Under the pieces are notes generated by a model, which was given only the letters and a program-made list of their open reading frames with translations, searched no databases and was not told the DNA's origin. Position numbers and translations under genes: made by a program. A stretch of 64,000 nucleotides of DNA. Source: Taeniopygia guttata (lineage: Eukaryota; Chordata; Aves; Passeriformes; Estrildidae). Positions 52,601 through 62,800 of this stretch are shown piece by piece; position 1 is the first letter of the stretch; each line of letters opens with the position of its first letter. Where the stretch lies: assembly GCF_048771995.1 (NCBI RefSeq), contig NC_133024.1, positions 21,592,001 to 21,656,000 on the forward strand, in the 5' to 3' direction.

Positions 52601-53860
52601 TCCTGCACCAGTGCAATCCTGCCACTGCCAGAGCTCACATAAACAAGCCCCGCTAGCAACAGACACTGTGCCATGAAATGCTTTCCTCAGGGACACCATG
52701 GAACTAAACCCAGCCTGACCTGCTTGTATCCACAGCAGGTGCAGTTGTAATAACAGCCTGCAGTTCTGCTTGGGTGAAGATCCCCTGCTTCCAGTTGTGT
52801 TACACTACTTGTTTGTCCCAAGAACCACTGAGAGTGTTGCCTCTGAACTGTGCTTAGAAAGGATTTCAGTTAATGGTGTGTGTTTGGTACTGTTGATCTT
52901 TGTTGCTGCAAAGGTGTTCCTGTCTGCAGAAGAGTGCCCAGTGTGTAACATCCCCTTGTTCTGGGTTTCTTCTAGGCTCCAGTCAATGAAAGCCTCCCTC
53001 CTGAGGTTATGGCAAAATACAACCCAAATCTCATCCCTGTCCACTGTGTTGCCAAGGTAAGTTGGAAATGCTGCAGGGGATGACTAAGCCCTTGTCCAAG
53101 TGTAGTTGTCGCCTTGCTTGCCTTTCCATAGACAAATGGGGTGGTTCTTATTTGGGATAAGAGAAGTTTCTCAAAGCCCTGCTGATGGATGAGTTAGTGC
53201 TGCCTTCACAGTGTGGGCTAAAAGCAGGGCAGGATAGTTAAAGGTATCTTCAAAAGTAGCTGTGCAGGAGCCAAAAAAAAAACCCATGGAAGAGATTTCA
53301 TACTTGGCATGTGCAAAGCAGTGAAACAGCAGAATTTTTGTAGGCAAAGCCCATACAATTGTACCGCAGGATGCTCTGGTGGTTTCTAACTGTGTAAGTG
53401 GCAGAGGCTTTAAATGAAGCGAAGCTCTGCTGTGTGCTGACATGTCCTGTGAACCACCGGGAGCTCTTGTGCATGGTGGGGACCAGCACTGACCGCACGG
53501 GAGGTCACAGTCTCGCTGAAATCAGACAGCCGAGGGCTGCCAAAGGCCAGTCTGGGTGGGTGTCATTGCTTGTGCCTCCTCTGCCCCCTGCAGCGAGAGG
53601 AAGACGCAGACAAAATTGGCGCAGTGGAGTACTATGGGATGGGCGGCTACCCCGGCTTCGGGCTGCAGTACTACCCCTACTACGGGAAGCTGCTGCAGCC
53701 GCGGTACCTGCAGCCCCTGGTGGCCGTGCAGTTCACCAACCTGACCTACGACATGGAGGTGCGCGTGGAGTGCAGGGCCTACGGGCAGAACATCGTCTAC
53801 AGCGACAAGGACCGCTTCCAGGGACGCTTTGATATTAAATTCTACATAAAAAGCAGCTGA
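40511..53860 (+). CDS. ATP1B1: Na+/K+-ATPase beta-1 subunit, complete six-exon CDS (305 aa)
   Basis: The CDS is the join of 40511-40610, 43090-43218, 50095-50250, 50928-51112, 52976-53056 and 53594-53860 (918 bp, 305 codons plus TGA). All five introns are GT-AG and phases match. The product is the type II membrane glycoprotein that pairs with the catalytic alpha subunit, is needed for its folding and delivery to the plasma membrane, tunes K+ affinity and aids cell-cell adhesion. Visible features: cytosolic tail residues 1-34, one transmembrane helix at about 36-62 with Y40, F43 and Y44 in the alpha-contacting positions, then the ectodomain. Six ectodomain cysteines form the three family disulfides C127-C150, C160-C176 and C214-C277. 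N-glycosylation sequons sit at N159 (NCS), N194 (NES) and N266 (NLT), as in mammalian beta-1. The length equals chicken beta-1 as I recall it and is two residues longer than human. The beta-2 and beta-3 paralogues are excluded by the MARGKAK start, the conserved tail and the NME7 neighbour. Confidence 0.97.
40611..43089 (+). other. ATP1B1: ATP1B1 intron 1
   Basis: A 2,479-bp intron with donor gtgagt and acceptor cttgcag. The first 300 bp are still CpG island. A perfect palindromic cAMP-response element (TGACGTCA) occurs at 41795-41802. I see no exon or repeat in the rest. Confidence 0.9.
41795..41802. promoter_or_regulatory. Palindromic CRE in ATP1B1 intron 1
   Basis: A perfect TGACGTCA full-site cAMP-response element, about 1.3 kb inside the transcript and with its CpG intact in otherwise CpG-poor sequence. 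CREB/ATF binding is inferred from the motif only. Confidence 0.45.
43090..43218 (+). CDS. ATP1B1: ATP1B1 coding exon 2 (transmembrane helix, residues 34-76)
   Basis: The acceptor cttgcag ends at 43089 and the donor gtaact starts at 43219. The exon holds the single membrane-spanning helix (about residues 36-62), including Y40, F43, Y44 and the G45-C46 pair. C46 matches the transmembrane cysteine reported as a redox (glutathionylation) site in mammalian beta-1. The exon then starts the extracellular stalk with the VAPPG segment. It enters completing Phe34 and leaves after the first base of Gly77. Confidence 0.97.
43219..50094 (+). other. ATP1B1: ATP1B1 intron 2
   Basis: The largest intron (6,876 bp), with donor gtaact and acceptor cttttcttag. 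It holds a small GC-rich patch at about 43880-43985, a perfect 14-bp tandem duplication at 46244-46271, and T-rich runs at about 48320-48345. No coding exon is recognised inside it. Confidence 0.9.
50095..50250 (+). CDS. ATP1B1: ATP1B1 coding exon 3 (ectodomain, residues 77-128)
   Basis: The acceptor cttttcttag ends at 50094 and the donor gtaagt begins at 50251. The exon encodes the membrane-proximal ectodomain starting [13 protein letters not shown] and ending FQDCG. C127 is the first cysteine of disulfide 1 (with C150 in exon 4). The middle (about residues 92-120) is the part of beta-1 that varies most among species, and I could align it to mammalian beta-1 only loosely by eye. Confidence 0.96.
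50251..50927 (+). other. ATP1B1: ATP1B1 intron 3
   Basis: A 677-bp intron with donor gtaagt and acceptor gtgacag. Apart from an A-run near 50691 and a G-rich patch near 50787, nothing stands out. Confidence 0.9.
50928..51112 (+). CDS. ATP1B1: ATP1B1 coding exon 4 (ectodomain, residues 129-190)
   Basis: The acceptor gtgacag ends at 50927 after a pyrimidine tract, and the donor gtaagt begins at 51113, giving a clean phase-0 exit. The exon contains C150 (pairs with C127), the glycosylated NCSGLN motif at N159, and C160-C176 framing the loop that includes YGYKDGKPC. The family-wide [10 protein letters not shown] segment lies at its end. From memory, this ectodomain block is very close to chicken beta-1. 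Confidence 0.97.
51113..52975 (+). other. ATP1B1: ATP1B1 intron 4
   Basis: A 1,863-bp intron with donor gtaagt and acceptor ttcttctag. It contains a very strong but apparently unused pyrimidine tract plus CAG at about 51810-51838. No conserved coding sequence follows that site. Confidence 0.9.
52976..53056 (+). CDS. ATP1B1: ATP1B1 coding exon 5 (ectodomain, residues 191-217)
   Basis: This 27-codon, phase-0 exon follows the acceptor ttcttctag (ends 52975) and precedes the donor gtaagt (53057). It carries the sequon NES at N194, the KYNPNLIP block and C214, which pairs with C277 in exon 6. It could be skipped without shifting the frame, but that would remove C214 and one glycan, so skipping is unlikely to give a working subunit. 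Confidence 0.96.
53057..53593 (+). other. ATP1B1: ATP1B1 intron 5
   Basis: A 537-bp intron with donor gtaagt and acceptor ccccctgcag. Its last 100 bp become GC-richer, continuing into the GC-rich exon 6. A 9-A run near 53274 is the only simple repeat. Confidence 0.9.
53594..53860 (+). CDS. ATP1B1: ATP1B1 coding exon 6 (C-terminal ectodomain, residues 218-305, stop)
   Basis: The acceptor ccccctgcag ends at 53593 and the stop TGA is at 53858-53860. The exon encodes the immunoglobulin-like C-terminal part of the ectodomain, with the highly conserved [13 protein letters not shown] and [14 protein letters not shown] segments (sequon at N266), C277, and the DRFQGRFD motif near the end. Codon use is odd: every codon from G232 to Q293 (62 in a row, 53636-53821) ends in G or C, while exons 3-5 are mixed. 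This also opens long spurious frames in the other registers. Confidence 0.97.
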   Translation, partial: REEDADKIGAVEYYGMGGYPGFGLQYYPYYGKLLQPRYLQPLVAVQFTNLTYDMEVRVECRAYGQNIVYSDKDRFQGRFDIKFYIKSS

Positions 53861-54792
53861 TCGTAAGCACAACTCTCTTCCTCCCCCCTCCTCCTCCTCC
53901 TAGCCATTTAAAAAGGTTAAAAAAAATAGAACAAAAAAGAAAACCTACTAGTCTTGAACAAACTGTCATACGTATGGGACCTACACATAATCTATATGCT
54001 TTACACTAGCTTTCTGCATTTACTAGGTTAGAATGTAAACAAAGTGTAGCAATAGCGACAAAATATTTATTCTACTGTAAATGACAAAAGAAAACAAAAT
54101 TGAGCCTTGGGACATGCCCATTTTTACTGTAAATTATGATTCCATAACTGACTTGTAGTAAGCAGTGTTTCTGGCCCCTAAATATTGCTGCCTTGTGTAT
54201 TTTATTTAGTGTACAGTACTATAGGTGCATACTCTGGTCATTTTCAAGCCATGTATTGTATCTGTTTTCTACTTCTTGTGAGCAAAGACTTGCTGTCCAA
54301 GGTGTAAATACTCAATGGGACTAGAACTGGCATGAAAATTCTCATTATTTTGTTCCTTTCCAAAGAAAGGCCCACCTGTGAGATGATATTTAACAGCACT
54401 CCATAAGGCTTCTGGCTTTTCTGTGGTGTTAGGGTATTTTATTTGGAGGGTGGCAGGGAAACTAACTTAAGTGAAGTTAAAAAGAATAGGTGATTGTGTA
54501 CTGTGCTTTGTAGCGAATGCTGTCTCTCTCTCCACTTCCTCCCTTATCCTCCAGGATGTTGTGTGAGAGACCGGGTCAGACTATCACTCTCCTCAGTGAT
54601 AGGCATAATGCTTTGCTTTGTATATTTTCTTTTCCTTTTCTTTTTTCTTTTTTTTTTCTTTCCTGCTGAAGGCATCACACACTGTGGTGCTAATGTCTTT
54701 ATCGAATGTTTTAGCCATTTTCATGGTGGAAGAATTTTATATTTATGCAGTTGTACAATTTTATTTTTTCTGCAAGAAAGTGTAATGTATGA

Positions 54793-54823
54793 AATAAACC
54801 AAAGTCACATGTTTGAAAATAAA
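54793..54823 (+). terminator. ATP1B1: ATP1B1 poly(A) signals (two AATAAA)
   Basis: Canonical AATAAA hexamers lie at 54793-54798 and 54818-54823, about 0.94 kb after the stop. U/GU-rich sequence follows (tgttgtct near 54887). Cleavage is expected at about 54.81-54.85 kb. Confidence 0.75.
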
Positions 54824-54825
54824 TC

Positions 54826-54831
54826 TTTATT
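54826..54831 (-). terminator. NME7: NME7 poly(A) signal
   Basis: TTTATT on the + strand is AATAAA on the - strand, 212 bp after the NME7 stop. It sits 2 bp from the second ATP1B1 signal (54818-54823). A second - strand AATAAA is at 54760-54765. Confidence 0.6.
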
Positions 54832-54979
54832 TTAAACTTTATAAAAGCAATGCAGTACCCCATAGAATGGTGTTAAATGTTGTCTAAAGTGCAAAACTCT
54901 ATGTTCTAACATGTAATAATAGCCAGGAGTACAGTGCTCTTGTTGATCTTGTATTTCAGTCAGGTTGAAACATTGGACA

Positions 54980-55020
54980 AATAAATGAATGAACACACAG
55001 TTCTGTGTGCGTGTCTGTTG
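54980..55020 (+). terminator. ATP1B1: Possible distal ATP1B1 poly(A) site
   Basis: A third AATAAA at 54980-54985 is followed at 55003-55020 by a textbook GU-rich downstream element (tgtgtgcgtgtctgttg). Its use would make the ATP1B1 mRNA end some 40 bp from the NME7 stop codon on the other strand. Confidence 0.5.
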
Positions 55021-55042
55021 CAGTGGGTGAGGATGGAGCCTG

Positions 55043-55075
55043 TTAGTTGTCCAGAATCTTGAAGAAGTACTGCAC
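55043..55075 (-). CDS. NME7: NME7 terminal coding exon (last 10 residues and stop)
   Basis: Read on the - strand, 55075 down to 55043 encodes VQYFFKILDN then TAA, which matches the C-terminus of vertebrate NME7 as I know it. It is preceded by an AG acceptor (55076-55077, complement) with a T-rich tract. NME7 (NDPK7) has a DM10 domain and two nucleoside-diphosphate-kinase domains. It associates with the gamma-tubulin ring complex and cilia, where it is a microtubule inner protein of motile axonemes. The exon is too short for ORF detection. The call is backed by synteny: NME7 lies convergent to ATP1B1 in mammals. The upstream exons are not found in the window, so the gene is partial here. Confidence 0.85.
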   Translation of the reverse strand: MQYFFKILDN

Positions 55076-56030
55076 CTATTTCAAACAGAAAATGAATCTT
55101 TATCATTCCCAGACAGCCTCAGCACAAGGGAGTTGAAACATTTGAAACATGGAGCTGGTACACATTAGTGCTGGTGTCTGCTGGTTACTTGTTTTCCCCT
55201 CTCCCTGCCCCCGGCTGAGAGGCTGCTGTGGAACACCTGCCTGTGCCTATCAGAATCCCAAAAAGTCTCCTCCCCATTACTGCACATGCTTCATCTCTGG
55301 AGGCACAGGCTCTGTATTCCAGACACAACTGTCCATCCTCAGTGCAGGTTAAACCTTCCAGCAGCCAGAAGGCTTCAGCACCCTGAAGCCACAAGAGTTT
55401 CAGGGCAGCAGCCACTTGCTCTGTGTTACTGCTGGACCAGTGGCCAGGGCTGAGGACAGGCTGTGCCTGCTGGGGCTGCTCAGAGGTGACAAAAGGGGGC
55501 AGCTGGCTTCGTGCAGGAGCCAGGCTCACTTTGTGCTGCATGACACAGATTACCAGGGAGAATTCCTCCATGTAAAGTGACAAAACAGGACTATCCTAGA
55601 GCAAGTGCCTTGATAAAAACTTCCTAAGTGGAACACACAATCCTGGAGAAGCAAGATGCTGAACTCTTTGCCATCTGCTAGAAGGAAAAGCATGGTTATG
55701 GTATAGTGGGGTGGTGAGTGCACCCATCTACCCTGTTCCATGTTGTTCTCAAGGAGCAGGTGCCAGCAGAAATCACACCTTCAACTCTTTCTTTTGCTGC
55801 TGTATGTTTAGAGCAAGGATTTAAAAAGCTGTGATGAGAGCCCTAAAATACTCCCTAATGGAAACTTCACCTGCAAAAAGAACTGCAGGAAAGCTGAGCC
55901 ATTTTGGCTCCCAGCAATTGACGGGTTCCTATTGCTACCATTTTTGGTGGGGATGTTGTTGCATGGCTCAAGGTTTGGTAGGATCTACTGCCCCTACAAT
56001 TCCATTCCTAAGTGAACAGTCTGTGACAAT

Positions 56031-56120
56031 AAAAAAAAAAATCAAAACAACAACAAAAAACCAAACAAAAACAAACAAACAAAAAAACAACAAACCCAAA
56101 TGAACCAACAAACCAAAAGA
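56031..56120. repeat. A/C-rich low-complexity tract
   Basis: About 90 bp of A-runs broken by single or double C (caaacaaacaaaa-like). It could be an expanded poly(A) tail remnant or a simple repeat. No element body was recognised next to it. Confidence 0.8.
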
Positions 56121-58526
56121 ATTCCCAATTTTATAAGATCCAAGTCATTGTTAGGTACTTTACTGTCTTTTAATTCTCTATATGAGTGCAAAGTCTAAAG
56201 ATGAACTATTAATAGTCTGGCTTATTCCAGGAGTTGGGAAAACCACTGTGGAAAACTTAAAGGTACTTGTGTTCGCTTCAGTGAGCAAATGTCCAAAAGG
56301 GCCTGTGTAGCATACTTTTAGGAATTGCATGTGAAATTAGGCAAAAACAAACCTTTACCCAACATCCCAGCCCCAATGACTTTCTCGTCCCACATCAGTG
56401 AAAACAGAATGGCTGCTCAGATCACTAATTAACCAGGCAGGAAGGGCAGTAGCTATCCTAGCCACATGCCCTGCAGCCACCCACTGAAAAGTCCCACCTG
56501 GTCCCAGGCTTCAGGACAACTTTGCTACCAAAGGACCACACCCCCCACGCCCCCAAAAGAAGCACGCTCCTCAATGCATCTGGTCAGACATGTCCCCTTC
56601 CCCCATAAGAAATGCTGCTGTAATTTTTCAGACCTACAAGCAATACAGCACTAGAAGACTGCAGGATGGTTAAAAAAAATTCCAAAACCGAAGTCCAAGG
56701 AAACCTCACTCCACCCCACCCCACCCCAAGCAGGTGTAGACTCTCAGCTGGGCGCCCCACTTGCCCAGTGACACAGGTGCTTTAGATACACAACAGCCTT
56801 GATATCAAAATGACCTTTCACAAATGGCACTGACACAACCCTGGGGGCAGAGAGACTGCAGGTGTGACATCTCACCAACCCAAATTAAACTGTGCTTTGC
56901 CTTAAAGATTCATTCTTTCAATCTGTGCTCTATCCACTCTCTCAGGAAGGCATCGCTTTCCTTACTGCTTAATAGGACATTACATTATAAATTGCCAGTC
57001 TGAACATGCTGTTCTTTCTGCCAGATTGACTCAGCATAGTTAAGTATAATTGTAGCCATTAAAGTGAATTTTATCTCCCTTCTTGTTATATGGGACATCT
57101 GCATTTAGAAGAGAGACACACAAAAGCACTAGTAAAATAAAAAGCAGAGACGTACATATTTAACAACACACACCTTTAAGGCTGTGTCTGCGCAAACACT
57201 TGCACTAGCACACACCAGCTATCGATTTTATAGCTCTGAGCACTGGCACTTCTGGACTTCTGTTCCCAGCTTGGCCAAGGGCAGGTGCCCAGCACAGGCC
57301 AGGGACAACCCTCGGAGTGGGTGGGGAGCTGTGCCAAGAGCAAAGAAAGAGGCCAAGTGCAGTGGAATTTGCTTCTTCCTAGGTAATAACTCTGTGTCCA
57401 GCCTTAGCCCGGGGTGCTGATAAAACTGGTGCCACCACAGGTCCGTTTCCCTGCCATGGAACAGGTCTAATAAAGATGAGTCAATTCCCACCTCTGCCTG
57501 GGCTGCCTCAGCTGGAGCCCTGTGGCTGCCCCTGGGATTTAAGTAATGATTCCCGCCCTGCAGCACACACTGACAACTGGTGAACGCTGGCCTTGCCCAA
57601 TCTTGCCCAATGCCTGCTCACTTGACACTAGCAACAAAAGGATTTGTGCTATTTTAGTCACCAAGTTTCCCAGGCTGGGCTGCAGAACCTCAGTTTACTT
57701 AAAACCTGTGCAAAACCTGTTCCTCCTCAATTAGCTTTCATTGCATTGTTCAAGACCCACACAGACTTTACTGGCAAGGCTCCAACAGAACAAGCAACAT
57801 TACACTTCATATACTGTGCAAAACCAGGTGCCTGTATGTTCTCTTTAAGTATAATTATCTTTATGTGGGTCAGCTGCCACCCAGCCCCCAGTAAAACCAG
57901 TTAAGAGCTGACATATCTGTGGTATGCAGAAAGGATCATTTTCTCTAAGAGCCCTTGGGAGCAGTGCTGGACAAGGACCACCAGAACTTAGTTACCCATC
58001 CTATGACCACAGATATGGTGTTATGAGAAGAATTAAGACTTCAGAAGAACCAAGATTTCAGCACTACCAGGAGGTTTAGGGTGCCCCCTCTTATGAGGCC
58101 CCAGCTGGAGACACCTGGAAAAACTTCCATTCTAAAAGCACCAGGTCCTTTTCCAAGGGGATCCAGGACTTGTTTACTACTTGCATCAAGCATCCAGATG
58201 GGGGTTAGATACTCCAAAATACTCTGTATTTTAGGAAATACAGTTCCTCTCTTTCCCAAGGTCTGAGCATAGTCCAAACCACAGAAAGGGAAGCTGTGCC
58301 AGTACAAAACATCTGAACAAGCCTCACATTTGACCAAGGGAAAGGTCAGCCTCTCTGAGCCAAGCAAACCTCTGATCTCTACAGGATCCAAGGGTGACAG
58401 AGGACAAATCCATACCAGGAGCTGATCTGAAACCAACCAACACATTTCACAGATGTCACCCAAATGCCTTTCCAATGATGCTAATGTTCAGGTGTGCTCA
58501 CTGTTTCCCAGGGATGAGATAGGATC

Positions 58527-58649
58527 CTAATTTAACATCAATAGTCCCCTTGCAGACCCCAGGAACCACCTACCTGCTTTGCAGCATGCAGCTATGCCCT
58601 CTCTAGCTCCTGTTCAGGGACGAACAGCAATAATGCTCAGGAAGTAACA
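58527..58649. repeat. Dispersed duplicate, copy 1 (123 bp)
   Basis: Aligns without gaps to 59765-59887 with 7 differences in 123 positions (about 94% identity), all transitions. No similar flanking sequence is seen beyond the ends. Confidence 0.9.
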
Positions 58650-59764
58650 ACAGGTGAATAACTGTGACCCTCCACCTCTGGCCTCATAAACTGCTTCACT
58701 GAGGAGGAGCTGAGAGCTGCTTCAGCTCCATGAAGTTTTGCTTCAGTCACACTCACTCCCAGCAAAACTCATGGCAATGAAGTTGGCTGCTCTCTCTAAG
58801 CACTTCCATGGACTACCACAAAGTTTCAGGAGCTAATACAGCAGGCAATAACAAAATCCAGTCAAATGCCCAGGCTGAGCATAAGCAAGTATCATCTGAA
58901 CAATGTGTGCCCTAAGCGCACAGAAAGGCCAGGCAAAATTATAAAGGGGGAAGCAAATCAGGTGAGACAGCAGTTTACCAAGGGAGAGCAAAAGATCTTG
59001 ATATTAACACAGGGCTCTGCACAGGCACAAAGTGTGCTGAAGATTCCAAGTGTAAGAATTACAGGAACTTACAATTTAACTGCCTTTCTGTCCAGAAAAC
59101 AATGCGAACAGCAGTGCTGATGAGAGGTGCCTGCTGAGCAGCTTTGGAGTCAGAGCTTTTGTCTACAGGCCAGACGCGGGCACACTTGGGCTGCAGCAGC
59201 ACTCCATGCAGGTAGAACTGCAGCCTCAAAGAAACTCTGGCACTGAAATGGTACCTCAACTCTCATTCCCCTTGTTCCCCTGGGCTGGCAGTTTTTGGCT
59301 GGCAGGGTGACACACTATCAAAAAAAAGGGCTGAATTCAAAGATTCACTTCTCATCTATCACCAGAAAGGTGATAGTAATTTTCAGTCCTTCCTCATCTC
59401 TGCAGAAACAAAACTGGCAGCTGGGAGATGGAAGCCTTTTCCACCCCTGTATCCATTTAGAGCCTGTCAGGAATCTTGGTGCCTTCCATGCAGCTAGACA
59501 GACACTCACCAACACCCTCTCCCCAAAACCACCACGACACCCCATCTCCCCAGTCAGTGTAGGCATCCAGGCACATGATCCAGAGCCTTTGCTGACCTAA
59601 AGTTTCAGCATACAGTACACCCTCTCTAAACCTTTAAGTCTGATAAATTTATATATGTTATCTCGGTTTGAGGTCACAAGTAGGAAACAAAAAGCTTTTT
59701 TTGCTCATTAACATTGGTTTGTACATCTGCACGAACTCACCAATGATGTTAGCAAGCACACTTG

Positions 59765-59887
59765 CTAATTTAACATCAGTAGTCCCCTTGCAGACCCCAG
59801 GAACCATCTACCTGCTTTACAGCATACAGCTATACCCTCTCTAGCTCCTGTTCAGGGACAAATAGCAATAATGCTCAGGAAGTAACA
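59765..59887. repeat. Dispersed duplicate, copy 2, flanked by 16-bp direct repeats
   Basis: The second copy is bounded by perfect direct repeats caagcacacttgctaa at 59753-59768 and 59893-59908, resembling a target-site duplication. The left repeat overlaps the copy by a few bases. This marks copy 2 as the likely insertion and copy 1 as the likely source, unless both belong to an unrecognised repeat family. Confidence 0.85.
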
Positions 59888-62800
59888 TGTAACAAGCACA
59901 CTTGCTAACACCTAACACCTGAACCACACTTCAGTTGCATGAGGTTCACTCAGCTGATTCATATGACTAAATCATTAGATTATCACACGGAAACCCCCAT
60001 GGATTCATACCATCCTTTCAGCCACAAGCACTCCAGAAAGAAGACTGGTTGTCAAAGAAGATAGTCTACTTACTTACTATTGTATGTGTTCTGAAAATAG
60101 TTATTTTCCCACACAAATCTGAAGAGGGTTTAGTTTGTTAAAAAAAGGGCAGATTAATCAGTCCTGCTGCTCTCCCAAGCATCACACAATGTAAGAAATA
60201 AAGCCAGTCGGGCTGCCCAAGACAGAAAAATTTGTACACACGCACTCCAACTATCCACATTAATTTCTTAAATAGAACTGGGATAAAAACCCCTTGCAAT
60301 GCACCAAAAAATCAACCTTGCAATGGAAGGTTTTATTACATAAACACTAGAGGTTTTATTACATAAATATTACACGATATTGTGTGCTGTTAACACTGTC
60401 ACCTCAAAAATTGTGTATGGTTTTTTTCAACTCTGAAAACACAGTGCAAGAGAAGGGCAAGGGAAGCTATTTGGAAATTGTAACAACAAGAGAAAAGATT
60501 AGAAAAATGTTAATTCCAAACAGGATGGAAATGAGAGGACAAGACAGTAGTTCATTATACCGCAATCACAAATACCAATAAAGTGAGTTTGATGCTATTT
60601 ACTCTAAGAAAAATAAGTGAACTCAGAAATGACTTTAAAACAACAAGATGTTGTTTTTATAGCATGTGTAACTACTGTGCTGACTCAAATAACTTATTTC
60701 TGAAGCATAGATACTTATAGATTTAACAAGAAGGTACAGGTTCAGTGAATCTTCTCAGTCCCCATCATAAGCCAATTGCTGGAGCTGAACATATTAGTTC
60801 AGAACTCTCCCACCTGCAGTTCTACTTCTTATTTAGTAACATCTTTGGTCACCATCAGAACACATCAATGGCTTGGTAGAGCCACTGGAATGAAATAAAG
60901 TGTAAGATCCCATCTCCCATCAAATGTGACAAACTGCAACATGACAGCAAGTACTGCTTTCCTGAGGATCCCAAGCAGCTCCCTGAGTGATCAGGATCAC
61001 TGCCTCTGCACTTCCCACTTATCTTGAGGGACACTTGCTTGCCTGCCTCACAGTCAGGAATTGCTGTGGAGGTCTTGCAGGACGCCCTTGAAGCAGCAAG
61101 CTGAGGTGAGACAAGACACCGTAAGTGCACCACAGGTATCAGTGCAAGCTGCAAACACATCCCAAGCACTGGATGAAAATACTGGAAAGGGCCCTGCTGC
61201 TCGTAGATACCTGCAGCATCTAAGTAAAGGCAGGTTTGGATGTGTCTGTACAAGTCACAGGCATTGCCAGTGCTGAGAGTCTCTCCAGCCTGCTCACAGA
61301 GCACTGACAGTCATGGTCCTCACAAGCTACCAGGTTATGGCCAAGACAAGACGAAGTGATCACACAGAGACAAGAACAAGTTTTCCAACCACATCAGAGA
61401 TTCAAATGAAGATGGAAGCAGCAAACAAGCAAAAAAAGTAGAAGGCACCCAGCATTTAAAGCCCTTTCTGAGCAACCATGATGTTCAGCAGATTATTACT
61501 TGTGCAGGAGACCCAACAGGCTACGCATGGCAAGAGTGTTAAAATTATGAAGATGAGACAGCAACAAAATATCCGGAAAGAAACTATCAATGGAAGGCAC
61601 CACCAGCAGAGGCCTTGCATGCACCACCACAAGCCCCTACTCTGACTGTGGCTCAGTGTGCTGACAGGAAACATGCCACCAAACTAATGGCATCAATTCC
61701 CCAAGCACAGTGCTCAAAGTACCTTCTGAGAGATGTCACTGAATATAGAAAGCTCCATTTCCCTGTGGAATGGGTCACTATTAAAAGACCAAGAGTTTGT
61801 TTCGAGTCTCATCAGCTTTCAGTGATTTCAACACTGCTGCTGAGTGCTGAACCATGTACTGCCATGGCAGGACACCTCAGAGATCAAGTTACTATTCAAT
61901 GGCTGCCTGAGGAAGCCCACAGTTCCTGGTTTGTGGCTGGATAGTCTTGGCACACTGTCTCTCCCCATCAGAACAGTAGCAACTGGCACCAGTGTATAAG
62001 GAAACTTGCCCACTTAGAAACTCTGAATACTCCAGAGAGAATTGCCTCTTGCCCAGAGACTTGCTAACATTTGTCAGTGTATCTCAGGAACAGCCGTGAA
62101 TACCATCATTCCTGCCTATTTGCCAGTGCACTTCGGGCTTAAAGACGAAGAGGAAGAATGCAGCTCTTACTGAAACCAGAAGATGCTGGGTGACTTCAAG
62201 GAGCCTTAGACTACAGCCAACATCCTTCCATTGCCATCCTGTTTTGTGTTTGCACAGCTGCTAGCACAGGATCAAAACAGCGTCTAAGCCCAGCACTACA
62301 ACAGCACAAAAACAGTAGTGGCATGAGACTATGCTTTGAATCATTAGCTATTATTAATTATGAAAGAAGAAGTAGTTTCTAGAGCTTGACAAACTCTAAA
62401 CTCAATATATCCCATGGTATTAGCATCTATGACAGACAGGAAACCTTATTCACAGTTTTCTGTCCATATAAACATGTTTGGCTTTGGGTTTTTCCTCCCA
62501 TGTTCCACACACATTTCAACAGCTGTATGAAAATAGTTGATTTAAATTCTCCTCTTAATTACTGTTGGTTGATGGTAGTCAGTGAAGGAAGCTGCAGTGA
62601 GAAGGGAAGGGGTAAACTCAACACAGGAAGCACCAGCAGAATGATAATTTGTCTCTTTGACCTCTAAGATAGAGGTGGGAGGTGCAGCTGGCTGAGGTCA
62701 ATAACAGGAAACCACATAAAAATTTATGGGCATCTCAGAGCATGTGTGTTATAGGACAACAGTGTTTTTCTTACCCCTCAAATAAGGTGCAGGGCCCCTT

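Larger units (their letters stand above)
53861..54840 (+). other. ATP1B1: ATP1B1 3' untranslated region
   Basis: About 0.98 kb of AT-rich, frame-poor sequence from the stop to the first poly(A) signals. It has several AUUUA-type and U-rich stretches (for example near 54064 and 54197) and a long pyrimidine run at about 54626-54663, all plausible mRNA-stability elements. If the distal signal at 54980 is used, the UTR extends to about 55.0 kb and passes close to the NME7 stop codon. Confidence 0.8.
54800..55042 (-). other. NME7: NME7 3' untranslated region (predicted)
   Basis: This is the sequence after the NME7 TAA on the - strand, running to the first - strand poly(A) signals at about 54.83 kb. 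It lies antisense to the ATP1B1 3' end. Its length (about 220-250 bases) is inferred from the signal position. Confidence 0.55.

Noticed and set aside
53398-53872. 144-codon (+) and 116-codon (-) frames at ATP1B1 exon 6
   Set aside because: Shadows of the real exon, caused by its G/C-ending codons.
57228-57566. A 112-codon - strand frame tested as an upstream NME7 exon
   Set aside because: It has no nucleoside-diphosphate-kinase motif and does not resemble the NME7 segment expected before the last exon.
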